Origin: Streptomyces cellulosae
GTDB lineage: Bacteria > Actinomycetota > Actinomycetes > Streptomycetales > Streptomycetaceae
Direction: 5' to 3'
Assembly (NCBI RefSeq): GCF_000721105.1
Contig: NZ_JOEV01000031.1
Span: forward strand, 107,214 to 171,213
DNA: 64,000 nt
Shown here: piece by piece, positions 1 to 9,694 of the stretch
Layout: every line of letters starts with the position of its first letter
How positions within the stretch are numbered: the stretch's first letter is position 1
Notes under the pieces: generated by a model
Told to the model about the DNA's origin: nothing
Database searches by the model: none
Seen by the model: the letters and a program-made list of their open reading frames with translations, nothing else
Translations under genes and position numbers: made by a program

Positions 1-124
1 CTCGACCGGCGGCCCCGGCGTCCCTCCTGCCACGTGTTCACAAGAACGCAACACGGTTCCCAGTATGCGGACAATTCCCGTTGTGACCTCGACAAACGGG
101 ACGGTCGGCTGTCAATCTCCCGCC

Positions 125-1009
125 ATGCATCCTGCCCCGCGCGTGCTCCACCGCGCCGTCGCCGCCGCGACCATAGCCCTGCTCGCCACCGCCGTCGGCT
201 GTGCTCCGCAGCCGGAGGAGAAGGCCACCGGCGCCGCTTCGGCGTCGGCCGGGGCGACCTGCGCCAAGGGCAAGCTGGCCACCAAGTCCTCCGGCAAGCT
301 GACCGTCGCCACCGACGAGCCCGCGTACGAGCCGTGGTTCAAGGACGGCAAGCCGGCCAACGGCAAGGGCTTCGAGTCGGCGGTCGCGTACGCCGTGGCG
401 AAGCAGCTCGGCTATGACAGGAGTGCCGTCGTCTGGCAGAGCGTCCCCTTCAACAAGGCCTTCGCGCCCGGTGAGAAAACGTTCGACTTCGACATCAACC
501 AGGTGTCGATCAGCGAGGAGCGCAAGAAGGCCGTCGACTTCTCGTCCGGCTACTACGACGTGCGCCAGGCGGTCATCGCGCTCAAGGGCACCAAGGCCGC
601 GAAGGCGACGAGCATCGCGGACCTGAAGGGTCTCAAGCTGGGCGCACAGGTCGGCACGACCAGCCTCGACTACATCGACGACCTGGTGAAGCCGACGCGG
701 CAGGCCGCCGTCTACGCCAAGAACGACCAGGCCAAGTCCGCGCTGAAGAACGGCCAGGTCGACGCCATCGTCACCGACCTGCCGACCGCGTTCTACATCA
801 CCGCGGCCGAGGTGACGGACGCCAAGATCGTGGGTCAGTTCGAGAACCAGGGCGGCACTCCGGAGCAGTTCGGGCTCGTGCTCGACAAAGGCAGCGCGCT
901 CACCTCGTGCGTGACGGACGCCGTGGACGCCCTGCGCAAGGACGGCACCCTGGCGAAGCTGGACAAGCAGTGGCTGTCCGAGGCCGTCGACGCCCCGGTG
1001 CTCAAGTGA
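125..1009 (+). CDS. amino-acid ABC transporter substrate-binding lipoprotein
   Basis: A 294-residue periplasmic-binding-fold protein of the polar amino-acid uptake family. The N-terminus has a short basic region, a hydrophobic stretch and a lipobox (AVGC), so it should be lipid-anchored outside the membrane. The segments TVATDEPAYEPW near the N-terminus and FDINQVSISEERKKAVDFS mid-protein are typical of SBP_bac_3 proteins. I chose the ATG at 125 because it gives a normal lipoprotein signal; an in-frame ATG at 65 would add 20 residues before it. The gene is followed with overlap by a permease and an ATPase, so it supplies ligand specificity for that importer. The exact amino acid cannot be read from sequence. 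Confidence 0.9.
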   Translation: MHPAPRVLHRAVAAATIALLATAVGCAPQPEEKATGAASASAGATCAKGKLATKSSGKLTVATDEPAYEPWFKDGKPANGKGFESAVAYAVAKQLGYDRSAVVWQSVPFNKAFAPGEKTFDFDINQVSISEERKKAVDFSSGYYDVRQAVIALKGTKAAKATSIADLKGLKLGAQVGTTSLDYIDDLVKPTRQAAVYAKNDQAKSALKNGQVDAIVTDLPTAFYITAAEVTDAKIVGQFENQGGTPEQFGLVLDKGSALTSCVTDAVDALRKDGTLAKLDKQWLSEAVDAPVLK

Positions 1010-1919
1010 CGCTCGCCAAGGAGGAGTCCGGTCAGGAGGGCGCCGACGGCAACGGCGACATGACGGCCGGCGGCGGCGGATACACCCCGTCGCAGCGCCG
1101 GATCGAACGCGAGGCCTACAAGCGCGCCCGCTCCCGCCGCGCCACGGCCATCGCCGCCCTCTCCACCCTGGCCACCGGTGCCGTCCTCTATCTGGTCGTC
1201 GTCAACGCGCCCGGCTGGCAGCGCACCAAGGAGACGTTCTTCAACGGGCAGTACGCGCGCGAGGCGCTGCCCAAGGTCCTCGAAGGGCTGTGGCTCAACG
1301 TCCGGCTGCTGCTGATCTGCGGCGTCGCCGTGCTGATCCTCGGCATGCTCATCGCCATCGCCCGCACCCTGCGCGGCCCGGTCTTCTTCCCCCTGCGGGT
1401 CCTGGCCGCCGCCTACACCGACTTCTTCCGCGGACTGCCGCTCATCATCAACCTGATGATCGTGGTCCTCGGTGTCCCCGCGCTACGGCTGCAGGGCGTG
1501 ACCGTCGACCCGGTGCTGCTGGGCGGCACGGCGCTCACCCTCACGTACTCGGCCTACGTCGCCGAGGTGTTCCGCGCCGGCATCGAGTCCGTCCACCCCT
1601 CCCAGCGCGCCGCGGCCCGCTCGCTCGGCCTCAACAACCGGCAGGCGCTGCGGTACGTCGTCCTGCCGCAGGCCGTGCGCCGCCAGGTGCCTCCCCTGCT
1701 GAACGACCTGGTGTCGCTGCAGAAGGACACCGGACTCGTGTCGATCGGCGGCGCGATCGACGCCGTACGGGCCGCGGACATCATCGTGGGCCGCAGCCTC
1801 AACTACACGCCGTACATCGTCGCGGGCCTGGTCTTCGTGGCGCTGACGATCCCGATGACACGGTTCACGGACTGGGTGACGGCCCGGATGGACCGGCGCC
1901 GGGCCCAGGGAGGAACGCT

Positions 1920-1923
<4 letters not shown>
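1006..1923 (+). CDS. amino-acid ABC transporter permease (His/Glu/Gln/Arg family)
   Basis: About 305 residues with a basic cytoplasmic N-terminus and several hydrophobic segments. The EAA-type loop is visible (ARSLGLNNRQALRYVVLPQAVRR), as is the DFFRGLPLI segment typical of polar amino-acid permeases. The GTG at 1006 overlaps the stop of the binding-protein gene (GTGA), implying translational coupling; an in-frame ATG at 1060 is the alternative. It forms the membrane channel of the importer and ends overlapping the start of the ATPase gene. Confidence 0.88.
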
Positions 1924-2672
<749 letters not shown>

Positions 2673-2691
2673 GGAGCCGTTCGGCGCGTCC

Positions 2692-2716
2692 GGAAACGTA
2701 AACGCTTACGCGTTCC
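2692..2716. terminator. short hairpin between convergent genes
   Basis: GGAAACGTAA and TTACGCGTTCC form an imperfect inverted repeat with a 4-base loop between the convergent ATPase and aroQ genes. The aroQ stop codon lies inside it. There is no T-run, so its role as a terminator is inferred from position. Confidence 0.4.
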
Positions 2717-3179
2717 CCTGCCCCGCCCCCGTCAGCGTCGCGACCCGCTCGACCCCGAAGGCGTACCCCTGCACCCCGCACCCGGCGATGACGCCGTCGG
2801 CGCGCAGGGAGACGTACGAGTGGTGCCGGAAGGACTCGCGCTGGTGGATGTTGGAGATGTGGACCTCCACCACCGGAAGTCCGTCACAGGTGTTGAGCGC
2901 GTCCAGGATCGCCACCGAGGTGTGCGAGTAGGCGCCGGGGTTGATCACGATCCCGCAGTGATGGAGCCGCGCCTCGTGGATCCAGTCGACCAACTCGCCC
3001 TCGTGGTTGGACTGCCGGAAGTCCACCGTGCCGCCATGCGCCGCCGCCGCCTTGGCGCACAGGGCCTCGACGTCGGCGAGGGTGTCGGAGCCGTAGATCT
3101 CCGGCTGGCGCTGGCCGAGCAAATTCAGGTTGGGGCCGTTGAGGATCATGATCGGGGCGTTGGCCAGGGTACGGGGCAC
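2706..3179 (-). CDS. aroQ: type II 3-dehydroquinate dehydratase
   Basis: A 157-residue enzyme catalysing 3-dehydroquinate to 3-dehydroshikimate in the shikimate pathway. The family N-terminus [11 protein letters not shown], the flexible-loop segment GQRQPEIYG, the NPGAYSHTS segment and the VEVHISN substrate-binding segment are all present. The GTG at 3179 is chosen because GGAGGA sits 6 bases upstream and the length matches the family (about 150); a longer reading from 3245 would add an unconserved N-terminus. The gene stands alone on the minus strand, as is common for aroQ in streptomycetes. Confidence 0.95.
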   Translation of the reverse strand: MPRTLANAPIMILNGPNLNLLGQRQPEIYGSDTLADVEALCAKAAAAHGGTVDFRQSNHEGELVDWIHEARLHHCGIVINPGAYSHTSVAILDALNTCDGLPVVEVHISNIHQRESFRHHSYVSLRADGVIAGCGVQGYAFGVERVATLTGAGQGNA

Positions 3180-3282
3180 GGTTCCTCCGGTCCGTTCGGG
3201 GCGGGGCGATCCATCGGGGACCGCTGCTCGGACCCGGTTTATCACGGTGCGCGCGGGGGGCCACGGCTCGTACCCTCACCGG

Positions 3283-4329
3283 ATGACGCCACCCGCCTGT
3301 CCCGCCAAGCCCTCCGCCGGCGACCGCATTGCCGTGGTCTCGCCCGCCGCCGGCCTGCCCGGCCTCTTCCCGCGCCCCTACGAGCTGGGCCTCGAGCGGC
3401 TGCGCAAGGAGTACGGACTCGAACCCGTCGAGTACCCGGCGACCCGCTCGATGGACTCGACACCGCGGGAACGGGCCGACGACCTCCACGCGGCCTTCGC
3501 CGATCCGGACATCAAGGCGGTGGTCGCCTCCATCGGCGGCGACGACCAGATCACCGTACTGCCACTGCTGGACCGGGAGTTGATCCGGGCGAACCCGAAG
3601 CCTTTCTTCGGAATGAGCGACAACACCAACCTGCTCGCGTACTTGTACAACACCGGGATCGTCGGCTATTACGGGGCGTCCGTGATGGTCGAGCTGGGCC
3701 GGCCCGGTGCCATGCACCCGCAGACCGCCGAGTCCCTGCGGGCGGCGCTCTTCACCACGGGTGCTTACGAGTTGAAGCCGGCCGAGCACTGGACCGACGT
3801 CCACCGCGACTGGGCGGACCCCGCGACCTTCGACGGTGAACCGCAGACCCGCCCCGGCACCGGATGGACCTGGCTGAACGCCGGCCGCGTAATCGAGGGG
3901 CGCAGTTGGGGCGGCTGTCTGGAGATCGTCGGCGGGCTGCTGATGGCGGACCGGGAGATCTCCCACGACCTGTCGGTGTACGACGGCGGAGTGCTGTTCC
4001 TGGAGACCTCGGAGGAGCTGCCGAGCGGCGAGGAGGTCTTCCGCACGCTGCGCGCGATGGGCGAGCGCGGGCTGCTCCAGCGCTTCTCCGCCCTCCTGAT
4101 GGGCCGCCCGAAGGCCTGGTCCTTCGAGCACCCCAACAGCCCTGAAGAGGCCGCGCGTTACGCCGCCGACCAGCGCGAGGCCGTACTGCGCGCCACGCGC
4201 GCGTACACCCCCGGCATCACGATCGTCTTCGACGTCGACTTCGGGCACACCGATCCACAACTCGTCATCCCCTACGGCGGCACGGTGCGCGTCGACGGTC
4301 CCTCCCGGCGCATCACCGTCACCTACTGA
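3283..4329 (+). CDS. S66 family peptidase (LD-carboxypeptidase / MccF-like)
   Basis: A 348-residue member of the S66 serine peptidases. The nucleophile lies in FFGMSDNTN (Ser112), a glutamate in FLETSEE (about 240) and the histidine in DFGHTDPQ (His322), giving the Ser-Glu-His triad. Its length and GMSDNTN motif fit the MccF-like branch, which hydrolyses peptide or acyl-nucleotide amides, as well as murein LD-carboxypeptidases that trim tetrapeptides; I cannot separate the two. There is no signal peptide, so it is cytoplasmic. Start at ATG 3283. Confidence 0.85.
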   Translation: MTPPACPAKPSAGDRIAVVSPAAGLPGLFPRPYELGLERLRKEYGLEPVEYPATRSMDSTPRERADDLHAAFADPDIKAVVASIGGDDQITVLPLLDRELIRANPKPFFGMSDNTNLLAYLYNTGIVGYYGASVMVELGRPGAMHPQTAESLRAALFTTGAYELKPAEHWTDVHRDWADPATFDGEPQTRPGTGWTWLNAGRVIEGRSWGGCLEIVGGLLMADREISHDLSVYDGGVLFLETSEELPSGEEVFRTLRAMGERGLLQRFSALLMGRPKAWSFEHPNSPEEAARYAADQREAVLRATRAYTPGITIVFDVDFGHTDPQLVIPYGGTVRVDGPSRRITVTY

Positions 4330-4389
4330 CGCGGGCCGCGACCCCGTGCGCCCCCGTAACCGGCGATCACCGTGGGTAGTTGAAGCGGC

Positions 4390-5721
4390 ATGCACGACGT
4401 ACGCTCCGTAAGGGCACCCTCCATGCTGCGGCTCGCGGCCGCCTCGCTCGCCGGGACGGCCATCGAGTTCTACGACTTCTTCGTCTACGGGACCGCGGCG
4501 GCGCTGGTCCTGGGGCCGCTGTTCTTCCCGACGTTCTCGCCGGTGGCGGGGACACTGGCCGCCTTCGGGACCTTCGGCGTGGGGTTCGTCGCGCGCCCGC
4601 TCGGCTCGGTGCTGTTCGGGCACATCGGGGACCGCCACGGGCGTCGGCCGGTCCTGGTCGCCTCACTGCTGTTGACGGGCGCCTCCACGGTGGCGGTCGG
4701 CTGTGTCCCGACGTACGACACGATCGGCGTGACCGCTCCGGTGCTGCTGCTGGTGCTGCGTTTTCTGCAGGGGCTGGGACTGGGCGGGGAATGGGGCGGG
4801 GCAGTGCTGCTGACCGCGGAGCACGCACCCGCCGAGCGGCGCGGCCTGTGGTCCAGCTTCCCGCAGGTGGGCCCCGCACTGGGCTTCCTGCTCGCCAACG
4901 GTGTGGTGCTGGCACTGTCGTCGACGCTGTCCGAGGCGCAGTTCGCCCAGTGGGGCTGGCGGGTGCCGTTCTGGGCGGCAGGGGTGCTGGCCGTGGCCGG
5001 GCTGTGGCTGCGGTCCTCGCTCACCGAGAGCCCCGGTTTCCTCGACCTCGACGACCACGCGCGCATGCCTTTCGTCGAGGTGGTGCGCGGCCACTGGCGA
5101 CTCGTCCTGCTGACGGCCGGCGCGCTCTCGGTCGGATACGCGATCTTCTACGCCGTCACGACCTGGTCCCTCGCCTACGCGACGGAACGCCTCGGCGTCA
5201 GCCGTACCGTCACGCTGACCTGCATCATGGCCGCGGTGCTGGTGAAGGGCTCGCTCACGCCGGTGGCGGCGCTGCTCGGCGACCGCTACGGGCGGCGGCC
5301 CCTGTGCCTGGCCGGATGCGCGGCGGCCGCTGTGTGGATGTTCCCGATGGTCGCGCTCCTCGCGACCGGTGAGCCGTTGCCGATGTTCCTCGGTTTCCTG
5401 GGGGCGATGCTCGCGTTCATCACGATGTTCGCCGTGATCGCCGCGTATCTGCCGGAGTTGTACGAGCCCCGGGTGCGCTGCACGGGCGCCGCGGTCGGCT
5501 ACAACCTCGGCGGGGTGGTCGGCGGCGCGCTCACGCCGATCGTCGCGACGGCGCTGGTCGAGCAGGGCGGACGGGTGCCGTGGGGCGTGGGGGCGTATCT
5601 GACGGGGGTCGCGCTGCTGAGCCTGGGGTGCTTCGCGCTGCTCCCGGAGACGCGGCCGGTACCGGCGGTGGCACATCCGGTACAACCCGTACAACCGGCA
5701 CCGGAGACGGCCACGGACTGA
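4390..5721 (+). CDS. MFS transporter, metabolite:H+ symporter (MHS) type
   Basis: A 443-residue 12-segment major facilitator. The N-terminal segment IEFYDFFVYGTAAALV, the loop 2-3 motif GHIGDRHGRRPVL and RFLQGLGLGGEWGGA are hallmarks of the MHS subfamily (shikimate, alpha-ketoglutarate and proline/betaine transporters). A second DRYGRRP motif sits mid-protein. The tail is proline/valine rich with a small repeat (PVQPVQP). Substrate is unknown. A shikimate-like compound is conceivable near aroQ, but the genes are not in one operon. Confidence 0.85.
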   Translation: MHDVRSVRAPSMLRLAAASLAGTAIEFYDFFVYGTAAALVLGPLFFPTFSPVAGTLAAFGTFGVGFVARPLGSVLFGHIGDRHGRRPVLVASLLLTGASTVAVGCVPTYDTIGVTAPVLLLVLRFLQGLGLGGEWGGAVLLTAEHAPAERRGLWSSFPQVGPALGFLLANGVVLALSSTLSEAQFAQWGWRVPFWAAGVLAVAGLWLRSSLTESPGFLDLDDHARMPFVEVVRGHWRLVLLTAGALSVGYAIFYAVTTWSLAYATERLGVSRTVTLTCIMAAVLVKGSLTPVAALLGDRYGRRPLCLAGCAAAAVWMFPMVALLATGEPLPMFLGFLGAMLAFITMFAVIAAYLPELYEPRVRCTGAAVGYNLGGVVGGALTPIVATALVEQGGRVPWGVGAYLTGVALLSLGCFALLPETRPVPAVAHPVQPVQPAPETATD

Positions 5722-5727
5722 GCGCGG

Positions 5728-5759
5728 GTGCGTAAGCGATTACGCAGGCGTTTACGCAC
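5728..5759. terminator. hairpin after MFS gene
   Basis: GTGCGTAAGCG and CGTTTACGCAC form an 11-bp stem with one G-T pair and a 10-base loop. It starts 6 bases after the MFS stop codon, between convergent reading directions. It has no clear T-run; a bidirectional terminator is inferred. Confidence 0.55.
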
Positions 5760-6235
5760 CGGCCAGGGGGTGATCGCCAGCTTCAGACAGGCGGCGAACA
5801 CCGCGAGATGCACGCCGCCCCGGAGTGGGGTGGCACGACCCGGCACCAGGGTCGGGGAGTTCACCACCGCGGACAGCGGTGCCAGCACCATGTGAGTGGC
5901 GCCCGGGCCGAGTTCGAGAGGGCTGGTGAGCCGGCGGATGCCAGGGCGACCGCGGGGACGGTCAGGCCGATGCCGGCCATCGCCGAGCCGGAGACCGGGT
6001 TGAGGCCGGCCCGCACCCCGTCGCGGCGGGCGCAGCTCAGTGCGGCGACGGTGTCGGGCAGCGGCACCAGCAAGGCGGTGATCACTACGACGACGGGGGG
6101 CAGATCGGCCGCCTCGACCGGGCTCGATGGTCGGTGAGACGCCCTCTGCCAGGCCGGCCACGCCGACCGGGGCCGGCCCGAGTGGCGCGATCCGCCAGGC
6201 GCTGGTCCGTTTCCGCGAGCAGTTCTTCACATCGC
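5755..6235 (-). pseudogene. decayed Ca2+/H+ antiporter (ChaA/Cax type) remnant
   Basis: Joining frames on the minus strand recovers the C-terminal half of a calcium/proton antiporter. GLAEGVSPTIE (about 6160) is followed after a frameshift near 6115 by EAADLPPVVVVITALLVPLP and then GLNPVSGSAMAGIGLTVPAVALAS. After a second shift near 5925 comes ELGPGATHMVLAPLS through GGVHLAVFAACLKLAITP. These blocks resemble the glutamate-containing repeat and last helices of CaCA exchangers. At least two frameshifts and the lack of an N-terminal half make it non-functional. It lies just downstream of terC on the same strand. Confidence 0.7.
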
Positions 6236-6302
6236 ACCGGGAGCGGTGCTCGGCAATGCGCCGCGCACCGCTCCCGGGTGGTTGTTCGTACGTCCGACGC
6301 GA

Positions 6303-7301
6303 TCAGGCCTCGATGCTGTCCTTCGGAGCGCCTTCGTTCTGCGCCTGCGCCGCCTCGGCCGCCTGCTTCTTGGATGCCCTCAGGCTGGTGATCGTGGTGA
6401 CGATCAGGACGGAGCAGATCACGCCGAGGGAGACCGGGATGCTGATCTCCGGGACGTGGACCCCGGACTCGTGCAGTGCGTGCAGGACCAGCTTGACGCC
6501 GATGAAGCCCAGGATGATCGACAGACCGTAGCTGAGGTGGACCAGCTTCCGCAGCAGCCCGCCGATGAGGAAGTACAGCTGCCGCAGGCCCATCAGGGCG
6601 AACGCGTTGGCGGTGAAGACGATGTACGGATCCTGGGTCAGGCCGAAGATCGCGGGAATCGAGTCGAGCGCGAAGAGCACGTCGGTGGTGCCGATCGCGA
6701 GCATCACGACCAGCATCGGGGTCATGACCCGCTTGCCGTTCTCCTGGATCCACAGCTTGGTGCCGTGGTACCGGTCGGCCACACCGAAGCGCTGCTCCAC
6801 CGCCTTCAGCAGCTTGTTCTCCTCGAACTCCTCGTCCTCCTCGTCGGCCCGGGCCTCCTGGATGAGCTTCCAGGCGGTCCAGATCAGGAAGGCGCCGAAG
6901 AGATAGAACACCCACGCGAAGCTGGCGAGGATGGCGGCGCCCGCGGCGATGAAGATGGCCCGCAGGACCAGGGCTATGAGGACACCGATGAGGAGCACGC
7001 GCTGCTGGTACTGCGAGGGCACCGCGAACTTCGCCATGATCAGGACGAAGACGAAGAGGTTGTCGACGCTGAGCGACTTCTCGGTGATGAAGCCCGCGAA
7101 GAACTCTCCGGACGGCTGTCCGCCGCCGAAGATCAGTAGGCCGAGCCCGAAGAGGCCGGCCAGGGCGATCCAGACGACGGTCCAGATCCCCGCTTCCTTG
7201 ATGGACACGTCGTGCGGCTTGCGGCCGATGAAGAAGTCGACCGCGATGAGGGCGGCAAGGCCCACGATCGTCAGGACCCACAGGGTCAGGGAAACATTCA
7301 C
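6303..7301 (-). CDS. terC: TerC family integral membrane protein
   Basis: A 332-residue polytopic protein of the TerC/Alx family, whose members export Mn2+ and are linked to tellurite and metal stress. Core motifs are visible: ITEKSLSVDNLFVF, LFGAFLIWTAW, and AIGTTDVLFALDSIPAIFG with its conserved acidic intramembrane residues. The GTG at 7301 is used because GGAGG lies 7 bases upstream and the protein then begins like other TerC proteins. Its leader carries a yybP-ykoY-like riboswitch whose 3' arm is complementary to this ribosome site, so translation is probably induced by Mn2+. Confidence 0.92.
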   Translation of the reverse strand: MNVSLTLWVLTIVGLAALIAVDFFIGRKPHDVSIKEAGIWTVVWIALAGLFGLGLLIFGGGQPSGEFFAGFITEKSLSVDNLFVFVLIMAKFAVPSQYQQRVLLIGVLIALVLRAIFIAAGAAILASFAWVFYLFGAFLIWTAWKLIQEARADEEDEEFEENKLLKAVEQRFGVADRYHGTKLWIQENGKRVMTPMLVVMLAIGTTDVLFALDSIPAIFGLTQDPYIVFTANAFALMGLRQLYFLIGGLLRKLVHLSYGLSIILGFIGVKLVLHALHESGVHVPEISIPVSLGVICSVLIVTTITSLRASKKQAAEAAQAQNEGAPKDSIEA

Positions 7302-7450
7302 TGCGCCTCCGGCAATACGTAACGGCAAGTAACCAGCGTCGTCGCGCTGCCGGAGGTCTCTTCCACCCAGGGTGGGCCGACGCCCCGGGATCTTCCCAGA
7401 TCCGTATTGACGGGTACGCCGCAGTCGACAGGGAGTACTCCCCTCCGTGA
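7302..7450 (-). promoter_or_regulatory. yybP-ykoY-type Mn2+ riboswitch leader of terC
   Basis: On the minus strand the leader has CGGAGGGGAGTACTCCC (7431-7447) and, about 80 nt later, GAAGAGACCTCCG (ending at 7351). The CGGAGG and CCTCCG ends pair as stem P1, with the conserved GGGGAGUA and GAGACC loop elements of the yybP-ykoY class. The nine bases CCTCCGGCA (7348-7356) are perfectly complementary to TGCCGGAGG (7306-7314), which contains the terC ribosome site. Ligand-stabilised P1 would therefore free the site. The class is known to sense Mn2+ and precede TerC/Alx exporters; assignment here is by eye. Confidence 0.8.
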
Positions 7451-7527
7451 GAAAAACGGTACCCCAATCACCAAGGAAAGGTAAAGCGATTGGCAAAAGA
7501 AAGGTCAAAATTCCTGATCAGGCGGCT

Positions 7528-9639
7528 TTACGTGTGCTTGGTGCGGGCCCTCGCGACGTCGGCAAGCACCTGTTGGAGCACCTGACTTCCGGGCGGGACG
7601 AGGGCGGGTTCGTACGTCCAGGCGTGCCCCACCCAGGGGTCGGCGAGGTGGTCGTCCGGCACCGGAGTGAGGCGCAGCAGGGAGCGCCACAGCGGATCCA
7701 GCAACGGACCGTAAGCGGTGGCCTCCTCCCGGTCCGCGACCATCATCAGGTGGACGCCGACAGCGGGACCCTCGTCGGCGAGGTAGCGCAACTGGTTCAC
7801 GGCACGGTCGTCGAAGCCGTGCGGGAAGTCGTTGACGATCAGCAGTTGCTCGGCGGTGTCGAGGTCGGGCGGGAGCGAGTCGGCGACGCCGCCGCGTATC
7901 GCCATCTGCACCAGGTCGACGCGCTGGGTCAGCCGGGTCAGGGTGTCCGCGACGCCCGCCGCTCCGATCGCGGGCGGCGCCGCGAGGACACCGGCCTGCA
8001 TCAGCGGAACGAGTGCCTGCGCACCGGCACCCGCGGGGTCGATGACGTGTACGGCGAACTCACCCGTGGGGTGGACCGCGAGCAGCCGCGCCGCGTGCGC
8101 CACCGCGGTCTCCATCGCGAGGCGCCGCAGGTCGCTGGCGTCGGTGAACGAGCCGTCGAGCGATCCGGCGGCTCCGCTGTCGATCCACAGCCCCCGTTCG
8201 AGCGGCAGCCGGACCAGCATCGGTATGCGCAGATCGGCGGCCTCGGGGAGATGGAGGTCGCCGACGCGCAGCGCCATGGGGATCTCCATCGGCACGCGAT
8301 AGGCCTGCCACACGGGGTTGTCCCAGCGCGCGTAGGCGGGCGGCAGTGCGGGTTCGACGACCTCGGCCTCGGCTGCGAGTTGGGCGAGGTCCCGGTCAAG
8401 GGCCGCCCTGGCCTGGTCGACGAGCTGGGCCTGCCTGGCACGTGCGGCCTCCCGCGCGGCGTCGCCCTGCCCGCCGATCCGGCTGCGCGGGTCGGACAGG
8501 ACCTGGTCGAGTTCCTTCTCCATGCGCGCGTCGGCGAAGTCGACCGCACTGCGGTAGGCGGCCATGGCCCGGGCCAGGTCCTCGAACATGCCCCACACCT
8601 GGTTGTAGAGCCGCTCCTCCAGCGACCAGCCGGTCGCGTCGCCCGCGACTGGCGTCGCGGACTGCCCGGGTTGAGCCGCGGGCGCGGCAGGCGGGGGTGG
8701 CGGCGGGGCAGCGTTCTGCCGACGCGGGTGGCTGTAGTCGATCGGGCCACCGGAGGCGGTGGGGCCGGAGGGCTGGGTGACAGAGGAAGAGTCGTGTGCC
8801 CGGGGGACGGCTGAGGGGTCGTCGGTGGCGGGGTGCACGTCGTACGGGGAGGCGGGCTGTGGCGACGCACCGGACACCGGTGTTCCCTGAGGGGCGTAGG
8901 GAGAGGTGGGTTGCTGCGGTGCGCCGGGGTCCGGGGCGGCGTACGGCGACATCGGCTGTGGTGGTACGGGACCGGGGGTGCCCTGGGATGCCGGGCCGCC
9001 CTGGTCGGCGCCGGGTGCCGATGCGGTCGTCCGCCGGGAGCTGTCGGCGTCCGCCGGGCGCGGCAGGGCCTGGACCGAGCGGGCCAGGCCCTGGGCGATC
9101 GCTTCGTTGATGCCGCTCGCGAGGGGGTGGGCCTGGGCCAGACCCTGGTCGGTGAGGAGTTCGGCAAGGCCGCCCGCGTATCCCTGGCCGACCGCCCGCA
9201 CCTTCCAGGCGCCCTGCCGGCGGTAGAGCTCCAGGGCGACGACGGCCGACTCGGCGTCCAGACCCATGATCGTGTAGCTGGCGATCTCGGTGCCGTCCAG
9301 GCCGGTCACCGCGACGAACGGGGCGGCGACGGCGCCGAAGCGGACGGGGCCCCCGATGCCCGGTGCGGGCAGGGCGAGCAGCACGCTGACCCGCTGCACG
9401 GCCTCGGACATGGCGCCGAGATCGACGGCGAGGCGATGGTCGGCGGCCGCCTGCCGGGAGACCTCCAGCCCCGGCAGGGTGGGGGCTCCCGGATGGGCTA
9501 CCCACTCCACGCCGGGCACCTTGCCGCGCTCGTCGCCGAGGGTGGCTGCCGCCACGACCGGCGTACCGGCCGAGACCCGGATCTCCAGACGGACCTGGGA
9601 GAGCGGGTGGTTCTGCCCCCGCACCAGCTCGGCCGTCAT
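7528..9639 (-). CDS. TerD-domain protein fused to FtsK-like degenerate ATPase domain
   Basis: A 703-residue protein. Residues 1 to about 190 form a TerD/CABP-type Ca2+-binding domain (FVAVTGLDGTEIASYTIMGLDAESAVVALELYRR is split by its variable loop). Then comes a Pro/Ser/Gln-rich linker (about 195-345) with repeats around PQQPTSPYAPQG, a helical segment and a C-terminal domain resembling FtsK/SpoIIIE-type ATPases (LLIVNDFPHGFDDRAVNQL, GVHLMMVADREEA). No Walker A GxxGxGKS is visible there, so the domain is probably inactive or structural. Such proteins accompany TerC and TerD in actinobacterial Ter stress clusters. Start ATG 9639 with GGGGGGAC upstream. Confidence 0.82.
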   Translation of the reverse strand: MTAELVRGQNHPLSQVRLEIRVSAGTPVVAAATLGDERGKVPGVEWVAHPGAPTLPGLEVSRQAAADHRLAVDLGAMSEAVQRVSVLLALPAPGIGGPVRFGAVAAPFVAVTGLDGTEIASYTIMGLDAESAVVALELYRRQGAWKVRAVGQGYAGGLAELLTDQGLAQAHPLASGINEAIAQGLARSVQALPRPADADSSRRTTASAPGADQGGPASQGTPGPVPPQPMSPYAAPDPGAPQQPTSPYAPQGTPVSGASPQPASPYDVHPATDDPSAVPRAHDSSSVTQPSGPTASGGPIDYSHPRRQNAAPPPPPPAAPAAQPGQSATPVAGDATGWSLEERLYNQVWGMFEDLARAMAAYRSAVDFADARMEKELDQVLSDPRSRIGGQGDAAREAARARQAQLVDQARAALDRDLAQLAAEAEVVEPALPPAYARWDNPVWQAYRVPMEIPMALRVGDLHLPEAADLRIPMLVRLPLERGLWIDSGAAGSLDGSFTDASDLRRLAMETAVAHAARLLAVHPTGEFAVHVIDPAGAGAQALVPLMQAGVLAAPPAIGAAGVADTLTRLTQRVDLVQMAIRGGVADSLPPDLDTAEQLLIVNDFPHGFDDRAVNQLRYLADEGPAVGVHLMMVADREEATAYGPLLDPLWRSLLRLTPVPDDHLADPWVGHAWTYEPALVPPGSQVLQQVLADVARARTKHT

Positions 9640-9694
9640 CGCCTTCGTCCCCCCCCTGTGTGTCCGCTGTGTCGTGTCAGGCGCCGCCCGCGGG

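Noticed and set aside
4390..5721. Shikimate transporter name for the MHS protein
   Set aside because: Subfamily fits, but substrate cannot be set by sequence and aroQ is separated by another gene on the opposite strand.
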